A stretch of DNA of 64,000 nt. Origin: Flavobacteriales bacterium (GTDB taxonomy: Bacteria > Bacteroidota > Bacteroidia > NS11-12g > UBA955). Location of the stretch: positions 1-64,000 of the forward strand of contig CANHQZ010000008.1 of the NCBI GenBank assembly GCA_947463125.1, read 5' to 3'. The position numbers were made by a program, and so were the translations under genes. The notes beneath the pieces were generated by a model. It did not search any database. It was not told where the DNA came from and saw only the letters and a list, made by a program, of their open reading frames with translations. Positions 1 through 10,464 of the stretch are shown here, in pieces. How positions within the stretch are numbered: the stretch's first letter is position 1; every line of letters begins with the position of its first letter.

Positions 1-671
1 CGGCAAATAGCAAAGACGAAGATGTTACCGTGTATGCGGATGAGGCGAAAACACAGGTGCTGGATACCTTCCACTTCCTGCGTCAGCAAAGAAAAATGGC
101 GGGTGGTATACCGAATATTTGTCTTGCAGATTACATTGCAACACAGGAAAGCGGTATAACCGATTACCTGGGCGGCTTTGCCGTTACAGCCGGACTGGGC
201 GCCGATGAGCTTGCAGCTCGTTACGACAAGGAAAACGACGACTATAAGAGTATCATGGCCAAGGCCCTTGCCGATAGATTGGCTGAAGCTTTCGCTGAAT
301 ACCTGCACCGCGAGGTGCGCACCCACTGGTGGGGCTATGCCAATGCGGAAACCCTGAGCAACGAAGACCTGATTCGCGAGAACTACCGTGGCATACGCCC
401 GGCTCCGGGTTACCCCGCCTGTCCGGAGCACACCGAAAAAACCACCCTTTTCAAACTGCTCAACGCCCCTGAAAACGCAGGCATATCCCTCACGGAAAGC
501 ATGGCCATGATGCCTGCAGCGGCCGTTAGCGGATTTTATTTTGCCCACCCTGAAAGTCAGTATTTCGGACTGGGGAAAATTGGTAAGGACCAGGTGCAGG
601 ATTACGCCAACCGCAAGGGCTGGACATTGCAGGAAGCCGAGCGCTGGCTGGGGCCGGTGCTGGGTTATTAA
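1..671 (+). CDS. metH: Methionine synthase (cobalamin-dependent), C-terminal activation domain; 5' truncated by window edge
   Basis: Reading frame is open from base 3; contains [37 protein letters not shown] and [19 protein letters not shown], typical of the MetH AdoMet-binding domain. Confidence 0.95.
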   Translation, partial: ANSKDEDVTVYADEAKTQVLDTFHFLRQQRKMAGGIPNICLADYIATQESGITDYLGGFAVTAGLGADELAARYDKENDDYKSIMAKALADRLAEAFAEYLHREVRTHWWGYANAETLSNEDLIRENYRGIRPAPGYPACPEHTEKTTLFKLLNAPENAGISLTESMAMMPAAAVSGFYFAHPESQYFGLGKIGKDQVQDYANRKGWTLQEAERWLGPVLGY

Positions 672-674
672 TAC

Positions 675-1799
675 CTATTTAAACGGATTTTTGTACGCCG
701 GGTTGTTAGTGAACACCGTGTCGGTCATGGTGAGCAGAAACGCCTTAAGAGCTGCTTTTTCCTGGGGTTTGAGCAAGCGTTGTTTGGGGCCATGCACTTT
801 AATCTGGGGATTGAGGTTGGGCGAATTGAATTTGATATGATCGCTGTAATGGTCAATCACTTCGTCCAGCGTGGCAAACCGACCGTCGTGCATGTAGGGT
901 GCAGTGAGCCCAACGTTTAGTAAAGAGGGTGTTTTGAATGTACCTATATCGGTACTCTTCCCTGAAATAGCTCCAAACCCTTTGTCTGTGATAACAGCAT
1001 CCAGCCCATTGTTGGCAATACCTCCAAAATTGGGGTTATTGGCCTGGGCAAAAACGCTCCCATGGCAGTGAAAACAGTCGGCACCACCGCGTAAGTCGCC
1101 GGTCACCGGATCTTCATCTACCAGACCATTGAAAAGCTGTAATCCCGTTCTTTCTTCCTGTGTCAGAATGTTGAAATTACCCGGCCACATCTGGGTGAAG
1201 CGTGAGTCTTTGCTCACAATGGTAAGCAGAAACTGCTCCATAGCTAAGGTCAGATTGAACACGTCGGGTTCGCTTCCAAATGCTTTACGAAAAGCTTCCC
1301 TGTATCTGGGAATGGCCGATAAGCGCTTCCGCAGATACGGCAAGGTCATGGCCATTTCGTTGTGGGCCTGTATGGGCTCCAGCACAAGCTCACGCAAGGT
1401 TTTCTGGCGACCGTCCCAAAAGAACACCCTGCTGTACGCCAGATTGAACAACGGCTGGGCATTGCGGTTGGTGGTAAGACCGAAAATACCCTTTGAAAAT
1501 TGTCTGGGTTCTGCAAAAGCATATTCCTGGGAGTGGCATGTGGCACAGGAAATGGTGCTGTCTATTGACAATACAGGATCGTAGAACAGCATTCTGCCCA
1601 GGTAAACGCCCTCTTCCGTAAGGGGATTGTCGGCGGGCAAGGCCGGCATACCGTATTTATCAGGAAATATGCTCTTGGGATTGATATAGGTAATGGAATG
1701 GGGTGTTTTCTCCTCAGGAAGCGACGGATCTTTGCGGCAGGCGTTGAACAATACCGCTGCGGCAATAAGAATACATAGTCCAACAACACCCTTTTTCAT
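675..1799 (-). CDS. Di-haem cytochrome c peroxidase / MauG-MbnH family protein
   Basis: Two CxxCH motifs (CATCHSQEYAFAEP, CFHCH), signal/lipoprotein N-terminus, KTPSLLNVGLTAPYMHDGRF. Confidence 0.93.
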   Translation of the reverse strand: MKKGVVGLCILIAAAVLFNACRKDPSLPEEKTPHSITYINPKSIFPDKYGMPALPADNPLTEEGVYLGRMLFYDPVLSIDSTISCATCHSQEYAFAEPRQFSKGIFGLTTNRNAQPLFNLAYSRVFFWDGRQKTLRELVLEPIQAHNEMAMTLPYLRKRLSAIPRYREAFRKAFGSEPDVFNLTLAMEQFLLTIVSKDSRFTQMWPGNFNILTQEERTGLQLFNGLVDEDPVTGDLRGGADCFHCHGSVFAQANNPNFGGIANNGLDAVITDKGFGAISGKSTDIGTFKTPSLLNVGLTAPYMHDGRFATLDEVIDHYSDHIKFNSPNLNPQIKVHGPKQRLLKPQEKAALKAFLLTMTDTVFTNNPAYKNPFK

Positions 1800-1800
1800 A

Positions 1801-2574
1801 TCAATTCACGCTTTTTACTGAAAATGCATCAGCGGCGTTGCCTATAAGCTTATTCATCAATGAGATATCTTGATTGCCCGTACTGTGAGAAACCGACTTA
1901 TCCTTGAAGTGCAGTTCGGTGGGATTTTTGAAAAATTCATCTGCTTTAAACTCTAAAACTGCGGTCTTGTGGGTTCCAGCCAGTTCGAAATTGTAAGGCA
2001 TGAAAAACGTCTCATTGTACACATTTCCTGCGGTATGGAAGGAGAAACCTTTGATTACCGTAGATGCGGCATTATCCTTGAATTCGCCGTCGAAGGCCTG
2101 AAACACATAACCTCCGGCCCAACCCCAGTGCAGGCCTGTCAGGTTGCCGTTGAGCGGATGACTCGCCGGCCAGATGGTGGGATCACCGTGGTTTACGGCA
2201 GAATCCGGGCCCAGCTGAAACTGAATGCCCTTGTAGGTTCCCGCAGGGGCATCAGGATAGTTGAAAGACAAGCGGCCACTTGCCACATCTACCCACTGAT
2301 AGCCATCGCCCAGCAACACAAGCGAGTTGTCATCTTTCACCAAAGCAAGTTTAGCGAGGATCATCCCCCAGGTGCGAAGCTGTAAAACCTCTCCGTCAGG
2401 CTTGTTATACTGCATTTTACCGGTTACCATGGTGGCACCTTCCCAGGTCGGCAACACCGTAAGGGTAAGTCCTTTTTGCACTTTGGGTTCCTCCTGTTTT
2501 GGCGGATCTTTTTTGCATGACTGCAAACCGAGTGCGAAGCCGAACAGAAGAAGCGTATACAGCGTGTTTTTCAT
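1801..2574 (-). CDS. MbnP-like (copper-binding) lipoprotein
   Basis: Lipobox LQSCKK; GLHWGWAGGYVFQAFDGEF and PAGTYKGIQFQLGPD typical of MbnP family; directly adjacent to MauG-like gene. Start set at MKNTLYTLLLFG. Confidence 0.85.
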   Translation of the reverse strand: MKNTLYTLLLFGFALGLQSCKKDPPKQEEPKVQKGLTLTVLPTWEGATMVTGKMQYNKPDGEVLQLRTWGMILAKLALVKDDNSLVLLGDGYQWVDVASGRLSFNYPDAPAGTYKGIQFQLGPDSAVNHGDPTIWPASHPLNGNLTGLHWGWAGGYVFQAFDGEFKDNAASTVIKGFSFHTAGNVYNETFFMPYNFELAGTHKTAVLEFKADEFFKNPTELHFKDKSVSHSTGNQDISLMNKLIGNAADAFSVKSVN

Positions 2575-2575
2575 C

Positions 2576-4522
2576 TTATAGTTTAACAAAAGTTAGTGTT
2601 GTTTGTTGGTTGTTTCCGGCGATTTTAGCCATATAAGTACCTGCCGCAAGACGGCTAATATCAAATATAGCATTTTTCCCGGGAATATGCAAGAAATCAG
2701 AACCGGTTTCCATGCACTTTTGACCGCCGATATTGAAAATTTCCAGTTTCTCAATCTTCATGTTCAGCGTCACCAGTTCCAGTTTTTCACCTCTAACAGG
2801 ATTTCCCTTGATAACTACCCAGTCTTTGATAGTTCTGTCCTGATTCATGCCGCCAAGCGAAGCTTTGGCAAGCACTTCCACCTCAGGATCAAACAGGGCG
2901 GTATCTGCGGCAAACGGGAGCAGGAAAGAAAAAGTTTGTTCCAGTTTTTCCGGGTAAAGCGTAATCAGGGTATCGCCATTTTTGCCCTGAAACAGGATGG
3001 GCAAAGGGATTTGGAAGAAGGGTACTGAAGGATGAGAGGGTCTTTGCTTAACAGTAACCTGCATGGAAGCCCCTTTTTGCAACCAGTTGATATTCAGATA
3101 AGGGAAACCCTCACCCATGTACCAGCGCAGGAAAAACGTATCCAGATTTTGTCCGGACTCCTGTTCCATGAGTTTTTTCAAATCCTGTGTAGTGGCGAAA
3201 GCATAGGCCCTGGGGGCGTCATTGAGGTATTTTCGGCAGGCCCTGTAAAAAGCCTGATCTCCCACTTTCGCGCGCAGCATGTGCAGCACAAAAGCCGCTT
3301 TGTTGTAGGTAAGGCGCCCGCTAAAAAGGCGGTTTACCTGAACGGTATCTTTGGGAAACACACTGCCATCGTCAACGCCTGTCACTGCATCCCTGATTTC
3401 ACGCATGATGCGCAGGTATTCGCTGCGGGGTTTCAGGTACTTGTAGCTGAGTGCTGTTAAATACGTAGCAAACCCTTCGTTCAGCCACAAATCGCGCCAG
3501 CTGCCACAGGTAACCTTATCACCAAACCACATGTGTGCAACCTCATGAGCCATTAGGTCGAAACTGAAATTGACCATAAAACTCATGGTTTGGTGCTCCA
3601 TACCGCCACCCCAGGTAAACTGGGCATGTCCGTATTTTTCCTTCATAAAAGGATATTCGCCAAACAGGCTGTCAAACAGGCGCAGCATGGGCAAAATGGG
3701 CTCGGCATCGCGCATCAGTTCTGTTTTGCTTTGCGGAAAAACATAATTCTGCACCAGCAGCGAATCAGATCTATTGTGAAACTTAGCGTATTGATTGAAC
3801 TCCTCGTAGTTGGTAATGGCAGTGGCAACGAGATATGTCGCAATGGGATAGCGGTGTTTCCAGTGAAAAATCCGGGTGGTGTCATTGATTTTCCGGTCCT
3901 GCACCAGCATTCCGTTTCCGGCCACCTTGAAATCTGAATGGGTGCTTACAACCATATCCAGGGAATCTATTTTGTCGGACAAGGTTTGCTTGCACGGCCA
4001 CCAGTAATAGGCACCATAAGGCTGACTGAGGGTGTGAACACTTGGACCGGTAGCATGAAAATCATATACATAATAACCCAAGCCGCCACCAAATACAGCC
4101 GGATTTCCCTGGTAGAAAACAGTTATTGAATCGGTTGTGCCGGCTTTCCAGCCGCCCGGTTTATACACGTACAAAATATCCGCATTGCGGGTAAAACGGG
4201 TATTTGTTCCATGATACTTTACGCTGTCGGTTTGCAGAAAGAACTTCATATCAAATCCAATGCTGTCTGCGTCTTTTTCTATGGTAAAATAACTAAATAC
4301 AGAACCTTTGATATACCCGTTTCGCTTGGGATTGACACGAAAACTGAGTCGGTGGTAATGAATATTATATCCGTGGTAAATATTGGGATTAACACGAAAA
4401 CTCAGCCGATTTTGGAGGCGCTGTTTTTCGGCACACAGCAAGGCATCCGGCACAATACCCTGTGCAGATACACAGGCAATACCTGATAACAAAATCAATA
4501 TGCTGCAAACCAAACGATGCAT
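2576..4522 (-). CDS. M1 family zinc aminopeptidase with T9SS type A sorting domain
   Basis: HEVAHMWFGDKVTCGSWRDLWLNEGFATY (HExxH-18-E), C-terminal LEIFNIGGQ...ISRLAAGTYMAKI...LTFVKL sorting domain. Confidence 0.92.
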   Translation of the reverse strand: MHRLVCSILILLSGIACVSAQGIVPDALLCAEKQRLQNRLSFRVNPNIYHGYNIHYHRLSFRVNPKRNGYIKGSVFSYFTIEKDADSIGFDMKFFLQTDSVKYHGTNTRFTRNADILYVYKPGGWKAGTTDSITVFYQGNPAVFGGGLGYYVYDFHATGPSVHTLSQPYGAYYWWPCKQTLSDKIDSLDMVVSTHSDFKVAGNGMLVQDRKINDTTRIFHWKHRYPIATYLVATAITNYEEFNQYAKFHNRSDSLLVQNYVFPQSKTELMRDAEPILPMLRLFDSLFGEYPFMKEKYGHAQFTWGGGMEHQTMSFMVNFSFDLMAHEVAHMWFGDKVTCGSWRDLWLNEGFATYLTALSYKYLKPRSEYLRIMREIRDAVTGVDDGSVFPKDTVQVNRLFSGRLTYNKAAFVLHMLRAKVGDQAFYRACRKYLNDAPRAYAFATTQDLKKLMEQESGQNLDTFFLRWYMGEGFPYLNINWLQKGASMQVTVKQRPSHPSVPFFQIPLPILFQGKNGDTLITLYPEKLEQTFSFLLPFAADTALFDPEVEVLAKASLGGMNQDRTIKDWVVIKGNPVRGEKLELVTLNMKIEKLEIFNIGGQKCMETGSDFLHIPGKNAIFDISRLAAGTYMAKIAGNNQQTTLTFVKL

Positions 4523-4625
4523 TACAATGCAGACAGCAAATTTCGGGATAAAAAGCTCAGGTATTTGTCAGATTTTATTTTATTCGCCGGGAAAGATAAT
4601 CTGGAGTGTACGTTACTTTTGCAAG

Positions 4626-5558
4626 GTGAAGAAATCCTGGTGGCCTGTTTTTATCATTTTCCTGCTTGGCGGAATCTGGGGAAGTTCGTTTATACTTATT
4701 AAAAGAGGTCTTGAGGTTTTTCAGCCGATACAGGTAGCCGGTTTGCGGCAATTTCTGGCAGGTGTGGTTTTGCTCCCGTGGATATTTCAATACAGCCTGG
4801 GCACTTCGCGAAAAGATGCTGAACCGGACGCTGCCACCAGGCTCACATCGGGCGATTATTATTTTTTGTTTATGTCAGGCCTCATCGGTAATGGTATTCC
4901 GGCTTTTCTGTTCAGCTACGCCGGAACCCTCATACCCAGCGGCCTCAGCGGCATTATGAATGCATTTACGCCCATGTTTACCCTCCTGCTGGGCGTAGCT
5001 TTTTTCAAAGACAAATTCACCGGCAACGGCCTGATTGGGGTTATTCTGGGCATTCTGGGTGCCGTTATATTGCTGGCACCGGGATTCATCTTCCACAGCG
5101 GGGCGCAAATAAACGGCCTTGGTGTTATTATGGTTACCTGTGCCGCCATGATGTACGGATACAACATCAATCTTATCAAACATAAACTGAGTCACCTGCC
5201 CGCGATGGTTAAAACAGCCTATCCCTTTTTCTTTATGGGCAGCCTGTATTTGCTGGTACTGATGATGACCGGCATTATGAACCACTGGAATACGGCACCC
5301 GAAAAAGCATGGACAGCGCTGGGCTATCTTACCATACTGGGCGTGGTGGGCAGCGCGCTGAGTATGATTGCATTTAACATTCTCATCAAACACACCACTG
5401 CGCTGGTTGCCAGCACTAACACCTTTATTATTCCTGTGGTGGCTGTGGCCTGGGGTATTGTAGAAAACGAACCCATTACCTGGAATATGATAGTGGGATT
5501 GCTGTTTTCTCTTGCGGGTATTTACCTGATTATCAATAAACCTGCCGCAAAGGCATAA
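4626..5558 (+). CDS. EamA/DMT family transporter
   Basis: GTG start giving VKKSWWPVFIIFLLGGIWGSSFILIKRGLE; about 10 TM segments, two EamA halves. Confidence 0.88.
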   Translation: MKKSWWPVFIIFLLGGIWGSSFILIKRGLEVFQPIQVAGLRQFLAGVVLLPWIFQYSLGTSRKDAEPDAATRLTSGDYYFLFMSGLIGNGIPAFLFSYAGTLIPSGLSGIMNAFTPMFTLLLGVAFFKDKFTGNGLIGVILGILGAVILLAPGFIFHSGAQINGLGVIMVTCAAMMYGYNINLIKHKLSHLPAMVKTAYPFFFMGSLYLLVLMMTGIMNHWNTAPEKAWTALGYLTILGVVGSALSMIAFNILIKHTTALVASTNTFIIPVVAVAWGIVENEPITWNMIVGLLFSLAGIYLIINKPAAKA

Positions 5559-5583
5559 AAAAAGCCCGGATGACCGGGCTTTT
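5557..5583. terminator. Bidirectional intrinsic terminator between convergent EamA and HU genes
   Basis: aaaaaaGCCCGG-atga-CCGGGCttttt hairpin with A and T tracts on both sides. Confidence 0.85.
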
Positions 5584-5601
5584 AATGTCTTCAAGTAAGA
5601 A

Positions 5602-5877
5602 TTACTTGTTTACGGTAGTAGCCAGGGTGGCGCCAGCCTTAAACTTAGCAACTTTCTTAGCTTTGATCTGGATGCTCTTACCAGTCTGGGGGTTGCGACC
5701 GGTGCGGGCAGCACGCTTGCCTACTGAGAAGGTACCGAAACCTACGAGGGTTACGCTGTCACCTTTTTTCAGAGATTTGCTGATGGCGTCGATAGCGGCG
5801 TCAAGAGCTTTGCCTGAGTCAGCCTTGGTCAGTTTTGAACCGGCTGCGATTGCGTCGATGAGTTCTGATTTGTTCAT
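5602..5877 (-). CDS. HU family DNA-binding protein
   Basis: [27 protein letters not shown]...[26 protein letters not shown]. Confidence 0.96.
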   Translation of the reverse strand: MNKSELIDAIAAGSKLTKADSGKALDAAIDAISKSLKKGDSVTLVGFGTFSVGKRAARTGRNPQTGKSIQIKAKKVAKFKAGATLATTVNK

Positions 5878-6079
5878 GATATTTTGTTAATTAAAGGTTG
5901 TGCCGCTAAATAAGACATGAATAACCCATCACAGCAAGTGTTTTGATCATTTTGCATATAGATGTAATCCACATTTTATCCGCATTTCAGGATTTTAACC
6001 CCCTTGAAACCCTTTATCATGGCTGTTTTTTGCTTAAAATCATGGCTGAATTGCCTATAAACACTAACTTTGCATTATA

Positions 6080-7615
6080 ATGGACATCAAACCCGTACTG
6101 AAATCGCTGGGTATAGGCCCGCAACTGGAAAGCGCCTCTACAGGCACACAATGGCTAACAGCGCTGGGCACCGGAACCCGCGACATCATCAGCCCCGTGG
6201 ATGGAAATAAAATCACCACGCTGGTCTATGCAGGCGAAACCGAATACGAAGCAGTGATGAAGCGCGCCGAGACAGCATTTCCGGTTTGGCGTGCCATGCC
6301 GGCTCCCGCCCGCGGCGAAATTGTGAGGCAAATAGGAGAAGCGTTTCGTGAGAATAAGAAAAATCTGGGCGCCCTGGTGAGTTATGAAATGGGAAAAAGC
6401 CTGCAGGAAGGCCTGGGTGAGGTACAGGAGATAATAGATATCTGCGACTTTGCCGTGGGATTGAGCCGTCAGCTGTACGGATTGACCATGCAAAGCGAAA
6501 GACCTGGCCACCGCATGTTTGAACAGTGGCATCCGCTGGGCGTGGTAGGAATTATATCCGCGTTCAACTTTCCGGTAGCCGTATGGAGCTGGAATGCCAT
6601 GCTGGCTGCTGTATGTGGTAACGTATGCATTTGGAAACCCAGTGAGAAAACACCTGCTTCCGCAGCAGCCGTGCAGCATATCATACGTAAAGTTCTCATG
6701 GCCAACCAGTTGCCCGAAGGGATTTTCTGTATTGTACAGGGCGACAAGGAAATTGGGGAAACCATGGCAGCAGACAGGCGCGTGGCACTGGTAAGCGCTA
6801 CAGGCAGCACACGCATGGGCAAGCGCGTAGCTGAAGTGGTGGGAGCCCGCCTGGGCAAAACCCTGTTGGAACTGGGCGGAAACAATGCCATCATCGTGAG
6901 TGAAAAAGCGAATCAGGATCTGGCTCTGCGTGCAGTATTGTTTGGTGCAGTAGGCACGGCCGGACAGCGCTGCACAACCACACGCCGGGTTATTATACAC
7001 AGCTCCATCTACAAAAACTTCGTTGATAAACTGAAAAAAGCCTATGCACAGGTTACCATTGGCAGCCCCTTGCTGGAAACCAACCTAATGGGGCCACTCA
7101 TTGACGAGCATGCCGTAAAAGCCTATACCAGTGCACTTACCCAGCTGGAAAGCGAAGGTGGTAAAATATTGTATGGAGGTAAGATACTCAATGGTTCCGA
7201 GCATGCAAGCGGTTGCTATGTGCAGCCCACACTGGCCGAAGCCCAAAACCATTACCGCATTGTGCAGGAAGAAACGTTTGCGCCCATACTATATGTAATG
7301 TCATATGAGACCCTGGAACAGGCCATCACCATGCAAAACGACGTGAAGCAGGGATTGAGCAGCGCCATATTCACAGAAAGCCTTTCTGAAGCGGAAATGT
7401 TCCTTTCGGCGGCAGGCAGCGATTGCGGCATTGCCAATGTAAACATTGGAACCAGCGGAGCAGAAATTGGCGGAGCTTTTGGCGGTGAGAAAGAAACCGG
7501 CGGCGGACGAGAGAGCGGCAGCGATTCCTGGAAAAGCTACATGCGCAGACAAACCAATACTGTAAATTACAGCGGAAAAATGCCGCTGGCGCAGGGTATT
7601 AAGTTTGATATCTGA
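6080..7615 (+). CDS. Aldehyde dehydrogenase, ALDH7 type (aminoadipate-semialdehyde/piperideine-6-carboxylate dehydrogenase-like)
   Basis: FNFPVAVWSWN, LLELGGNNAIIV, GTAGQRCTTTRR, C-term GGGRESGSDSWKSYMRRQTNTVNYS characteristic of ALDH7. Confidence 0.92.
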   Translation: MDIKPVLKSLGIGPQLESASTGTQWLTALGTGTRDIISPVDGNKITTLVYAGETEYEAVMKRAETAFPVWRAMPAPARGEIVRQIGEAFRENKKNLGALVSYEMGKSLQEGLGEVQEIIDICDFAVGLSRQLYGLTMQSERPGHRMFEQWHPLGVVGIISAFNFPVAVWSWNAMLAAVCGNVCIWKPSEKTPASAAAVQHIIRKVLMANQLPEGIFCIVQGDKEIGETMAADRRVALVSATGSTRMGKRVAEVVGARLGKTLLELGGNNAIIVSEKANQDLALRAVLFGAVGTAGQRCTTTRRVIIHSSIYKNFVDKLKKAYAQVTIGSPLLETNLMGPLIDEHAVKAYTSALTQLESEGGKILYGGKILNGSEHASGCYVQPTLAEAQNHYRIVQEETFAPILYVMSYETLEQAITMQNDVKQGLSSAIFTESLSEAEMFLSAAGSDCGIANVNIGTSGAEIGGAFGGEKETGGGRESGSDSWKSYMRRQTNTVNYSGKMPLAQGIKFDI

Positions 7616-7872
7616 TCGTTTATTGGTTTAATGGTTTATTTGAAAGAGTCGGCTGTATTCGAGAAGCACGGCGCAAAATAGCAAGACCAATACAACTTCT
7701 TCATTTGTTCATTCCTTCATTAAAAACTGTCAACTTTTTCAAGGGATGGGACAGACTATTAAACGATTAAACGAATAAACCATTAACGCCAGTCAAATAC
7801 TGACATGGAGTTACGCAGAGTGACACAGAGTTGCGCAGAGGGTAAAACTGCACTATTAAACCAATAAACGAT
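7615..7872. repeat. Intergenic repeat-rich element with 18-bp inverted termini
   Basis: atcgtttattggtttaat (7615-7632) has its exact reverse complement at 7855-7872; internal attaaacgattaaacgaataaacc and gcagag-type iterations. Confidence 0.6.
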
Positions 7873-7890
7873 TAAACGAAGAACCCACCA

Positions 7891-10464
7891 TCAGAACTGC
7901 TGCCCGATAAAGAAGTGCACCTGTCCGGGTTTTCCGCTCCGCGGTACCTGCCGGTAGTCAAATCCGTAGGCAAAGTCAAGACCAATCAAACCAAACATGG
8001 GCATAAACAAACGCATACCCACACCGGCAGCTCTTTTAAGCTGAAAAGGATTGTACTGACGTACACTGTTCCAGGCATCGCCGGCCTCCAAAAACGCAAG
8101 AGCATAAACAGTGGCCGTTTGTCCTGTGGTGATGGCATAGCGCAGCTCTGTTGTGAATTTATTAAAGATCGGCGCCCCTGCTTCACTGCCGGTGGCTGTG
8201 GCGGATATAGAAAAATTATCATAACCACGCTGTGAAATAATTTCAGCAGCTGCGATGTTGAAACCAAAGATACCGGCGCCACCCAGTTGAAAACGCTCGA
8301 AAAAAGTAGTTCCCATGGCGCGGTTGTAATACCCCAAAAATCCGAACCTGGCCCTGTTCATCAACACCAGTTTCTTGGTGATGGGAGTATACCACTCCAT
8401 ATCCGCCTTCCACTTATAAAATTCAGCCCATTTATATTTCTCCTGCTGGGTCAACTGCGAAACATCCCTGTTACGCAAAAGTGAAAAAGGCGGTGTACCT
8501 TGTGCGCTCAGCGTAAGAGTGCTTCCATTGGTTGGAAAAATGGGATCTGATACCGAACTGCGGGTAAGAATAATCTGCAGTGAGGGGTTGTAACTGGTGC
8601 CGTTGAAACCACCGGGGAATCCATAAAAACCACCGGTCATATTCTGCATCTTATACTCCTGAAAGCTGAAAATGTACTGCAAGTTGAAGAAGTCATCCGG
8701 CCACTTCAAACGCTTGCCCAACATCACGCTCATACCTGTGTTCATGAAATACTGACGTTTAGGATCATTGCGCTGCCTAAAATCGAAGGCATTAATATTT
8801 CTGAAAAGATTAACAGAAAATGAATTCGGCTTTCGTCCACCAAACCAGGGTTCCGTGAAACTGAAATTATATGCCTGAAAATTAGATCCGTTACTTTGTG
8901 CGCGTACAGAAAGCTTCTGACCATCACCTGTAGGCACAGGATTCCAATTTTTTGGGTGCATTATTTGCCTTGTACTGAAGTTATTGAGAGAAATACCGGC
9001 AGTACCTATGAGTGTTGCCCTGCGCGTGAAAGCATTTCCACCCCAGCCACCCGATAATTCAATCTGATCAGATGGTTTTTCAACCAGCTTATAATCAATA
9101 TCCACCGTGCCATCCGCAGGGTTGGGCTTGGGGTTCACATTCAACTGCTGGGGATCAAACAAGCCGATAGCGGCCAAATCGCGCATTGTTCGCTGTATCT
9201 CAGCCCGGGAAAAAATATCTCCCGGTTTGGTTCTGATTTCCCTGAGTATAACCTTGTCCGTGGTTTTGGTATTTCCGGTCCATGAAATTCTTCCTACCTT
9301 GGCCTGTGTTCCCTCATTGATGCGGATTTCAATATCAATGGAATCATTGGAAACACCTGTTTCTACCGGTGTCATCTGAAAAAACAGATAACCATCATCC
9401 ATGTAAAGACTCTGAATATCCAGAACACCTGTTGTGTTTACGGTTCCAAGCCGCTCATCCAGCAGCGTCTGATTGAAGACATCCCCTCTTTTAATACCCA
9501 GAACAGTATCGAGAAAACCTGTGCGGTATTTGGCATTGCCTTTCCAAACAATATTGCGGAAATGGTATTTACTGCCTTCGAACAAATCTACATGAACAAC
9601 AACCCGCTTCGGATTGATAAGTTCTACACTGTCCCTTACGATTCTCGCATCCCTGAAACCTTTGGACAGATATCGGGTAATAATATTCAGTTTTTCTTCC
9701 TCAAACTTGCTCTCAATGTATTTGGAAGAAGCAAAAATATTGATCTTATGGTATCTGCGTTTCAGCTTTTTTATCGACTGGCGCAGCTGTTTATCGGTGA
9801 GTTGTTCATTTCCGTGAAAGGCAAAATCATACACCTTCACTTTTGGACCCTTGTCCACGATGATATCAAAATTTTCAAAGCCGGGCATCGCTTTACCGGT
9901 CTTTTCATCAAAGGCAGGAAGGCGGTTAAACTTCACGGTGGCGTTGTAGTATCCTTTATCGCGGTAATACAGAATAATTTTAGCCCTGGTTTTGTTGATG
10001 AGGTTCGGGGTAATATACATGCCCCTTTTCAGTCCGGCTTCCTCTTTCAGGTTTTTCGCCTGTGAATTGCTCAGGCCGGGAAAACGGTGACCATTGATAC
10101 GTAGCTGCTCCCTGACCACAAAGTTCAGCACGGCATTCTTCACCCCATTGTTGTCGGTGATGCGCGTGTAAACCTGTATATCACTATAATAACTGAGCTT
10201 CCAGAGATTATCGATGGCGTTGGGAATATCGTTTCCTGGAATTTTTATTTTTTGTCCTATACTCAGCCCTGAATACACCACCACCAGTGACTTCTGTATG
10301 GGTTTATTTTCGGCTTCTTCCACCAGTATGTTTTTAATCACAAACTCTTGCGGCTCGGTGAAGTTATAGGCGTACCATTTGTAGAAACGGGAAGTGTCGG
10401 TACTTTGGGCGCACAGGCCACCAAAAACCATAAAGGCTAAAAGAATTAACCAAAACTTTCTCAT
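7891..10464 (-). CDS. bamA: Outer membrane protein assembly factor BamA (Omp85, POTRA + barrel)
   Basis: 857 aa, repeated POTRA-like segments (GDIFSRAEIQRTMRDLAAIGLFDPQQLNVNPKPN..DGTVDIDYKLVEKPSDQIELSGGWGG), C-terminal barrel. Confidence 0.93.
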   Translation of the reverse strand: MRKFWLILLAFMVFGGLCAQSTDTSRFYKWYAYNFTEPQEFVIKNILVEEAENKPIQKSLVVVYSGLSIGQKIKIPGNDIPNAIDNLWKLSYYSDIQVYTRITDNNGVKNAVLNFVVREQLRINGHRFPGLSNSQAKNLKEEAGLKRGMYITPNLINKTRAKIILYYRDKGYYNATVKFNRLPAFDEKTGKAMPGFENFDIIVDKGPKVKVYDFAFHGNEQLTDKQLRQSIKKLKRRYHKINIFASSKYIESKFEEEKLNIITRYLSKGFRDARIVRDSVELINPKRVVVHVDLFEGSKYHFRNIVWKGNAKYRTGFLDTVLGIKRGDVFNQTLLDERLGTVNTTGVLDIQSLYMDDGYLFFQMTPVETGVSNDSIDIEIRINEGTQAKVGRISWTGNTKTTDKVILREIRTKPGDIFSRAEIQRTMRDLAAIGLFDPQQLNVNPKPNPADGTVDIDYKLVEKPSDQIELSGGWGGNAFTRRATLIGTAGISLNNFSTRQIMHPKNWNPVPTGDGQKLSVRAQSNGSNFQAYNFSFTEPWFGGRKPNSFSVNLFRNINAFDFRQRNDPKRQYFMNTGMSVMLGKRLKWPDDFFNLQYIFSFQEYKMQNMTGGFYGFPGGFNGTSYNPSLQIILTRSSVSDPIFPTNGSTLTLSAQGTPPFSLLRNRDVSQLTQQEKYKWAEFYKWKADMEWYTPITKKLVLMNRARFGFLGYYNRAMGTTFFERFQLGGAGIFGFNIAAAEIISQRGYDNFSISATATGSEAGAPIFNKFTTELRYAITTGQTATVYALAFLEAGDAWNSVRQYNPFQLKRAAGVGMRLFMPMFGLIGLDFAYGFDYRQVPRSGKPGQVHFFIGQQF

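Noticed and set aside
6155-7000. 281-aa antisense ORF inside the ALDH7 gene and similar long antisense ORFs elsewhere (e.g. 19729-20580, 20716-21399, 27311-28258, 29247-30281)
   Set aside because: They lie wholly opposite well-supported genes, have low-complexity His/Gln/Gly-rich or Ser/Arg-rich composition typical of shadow frames, and show no recognisable domain
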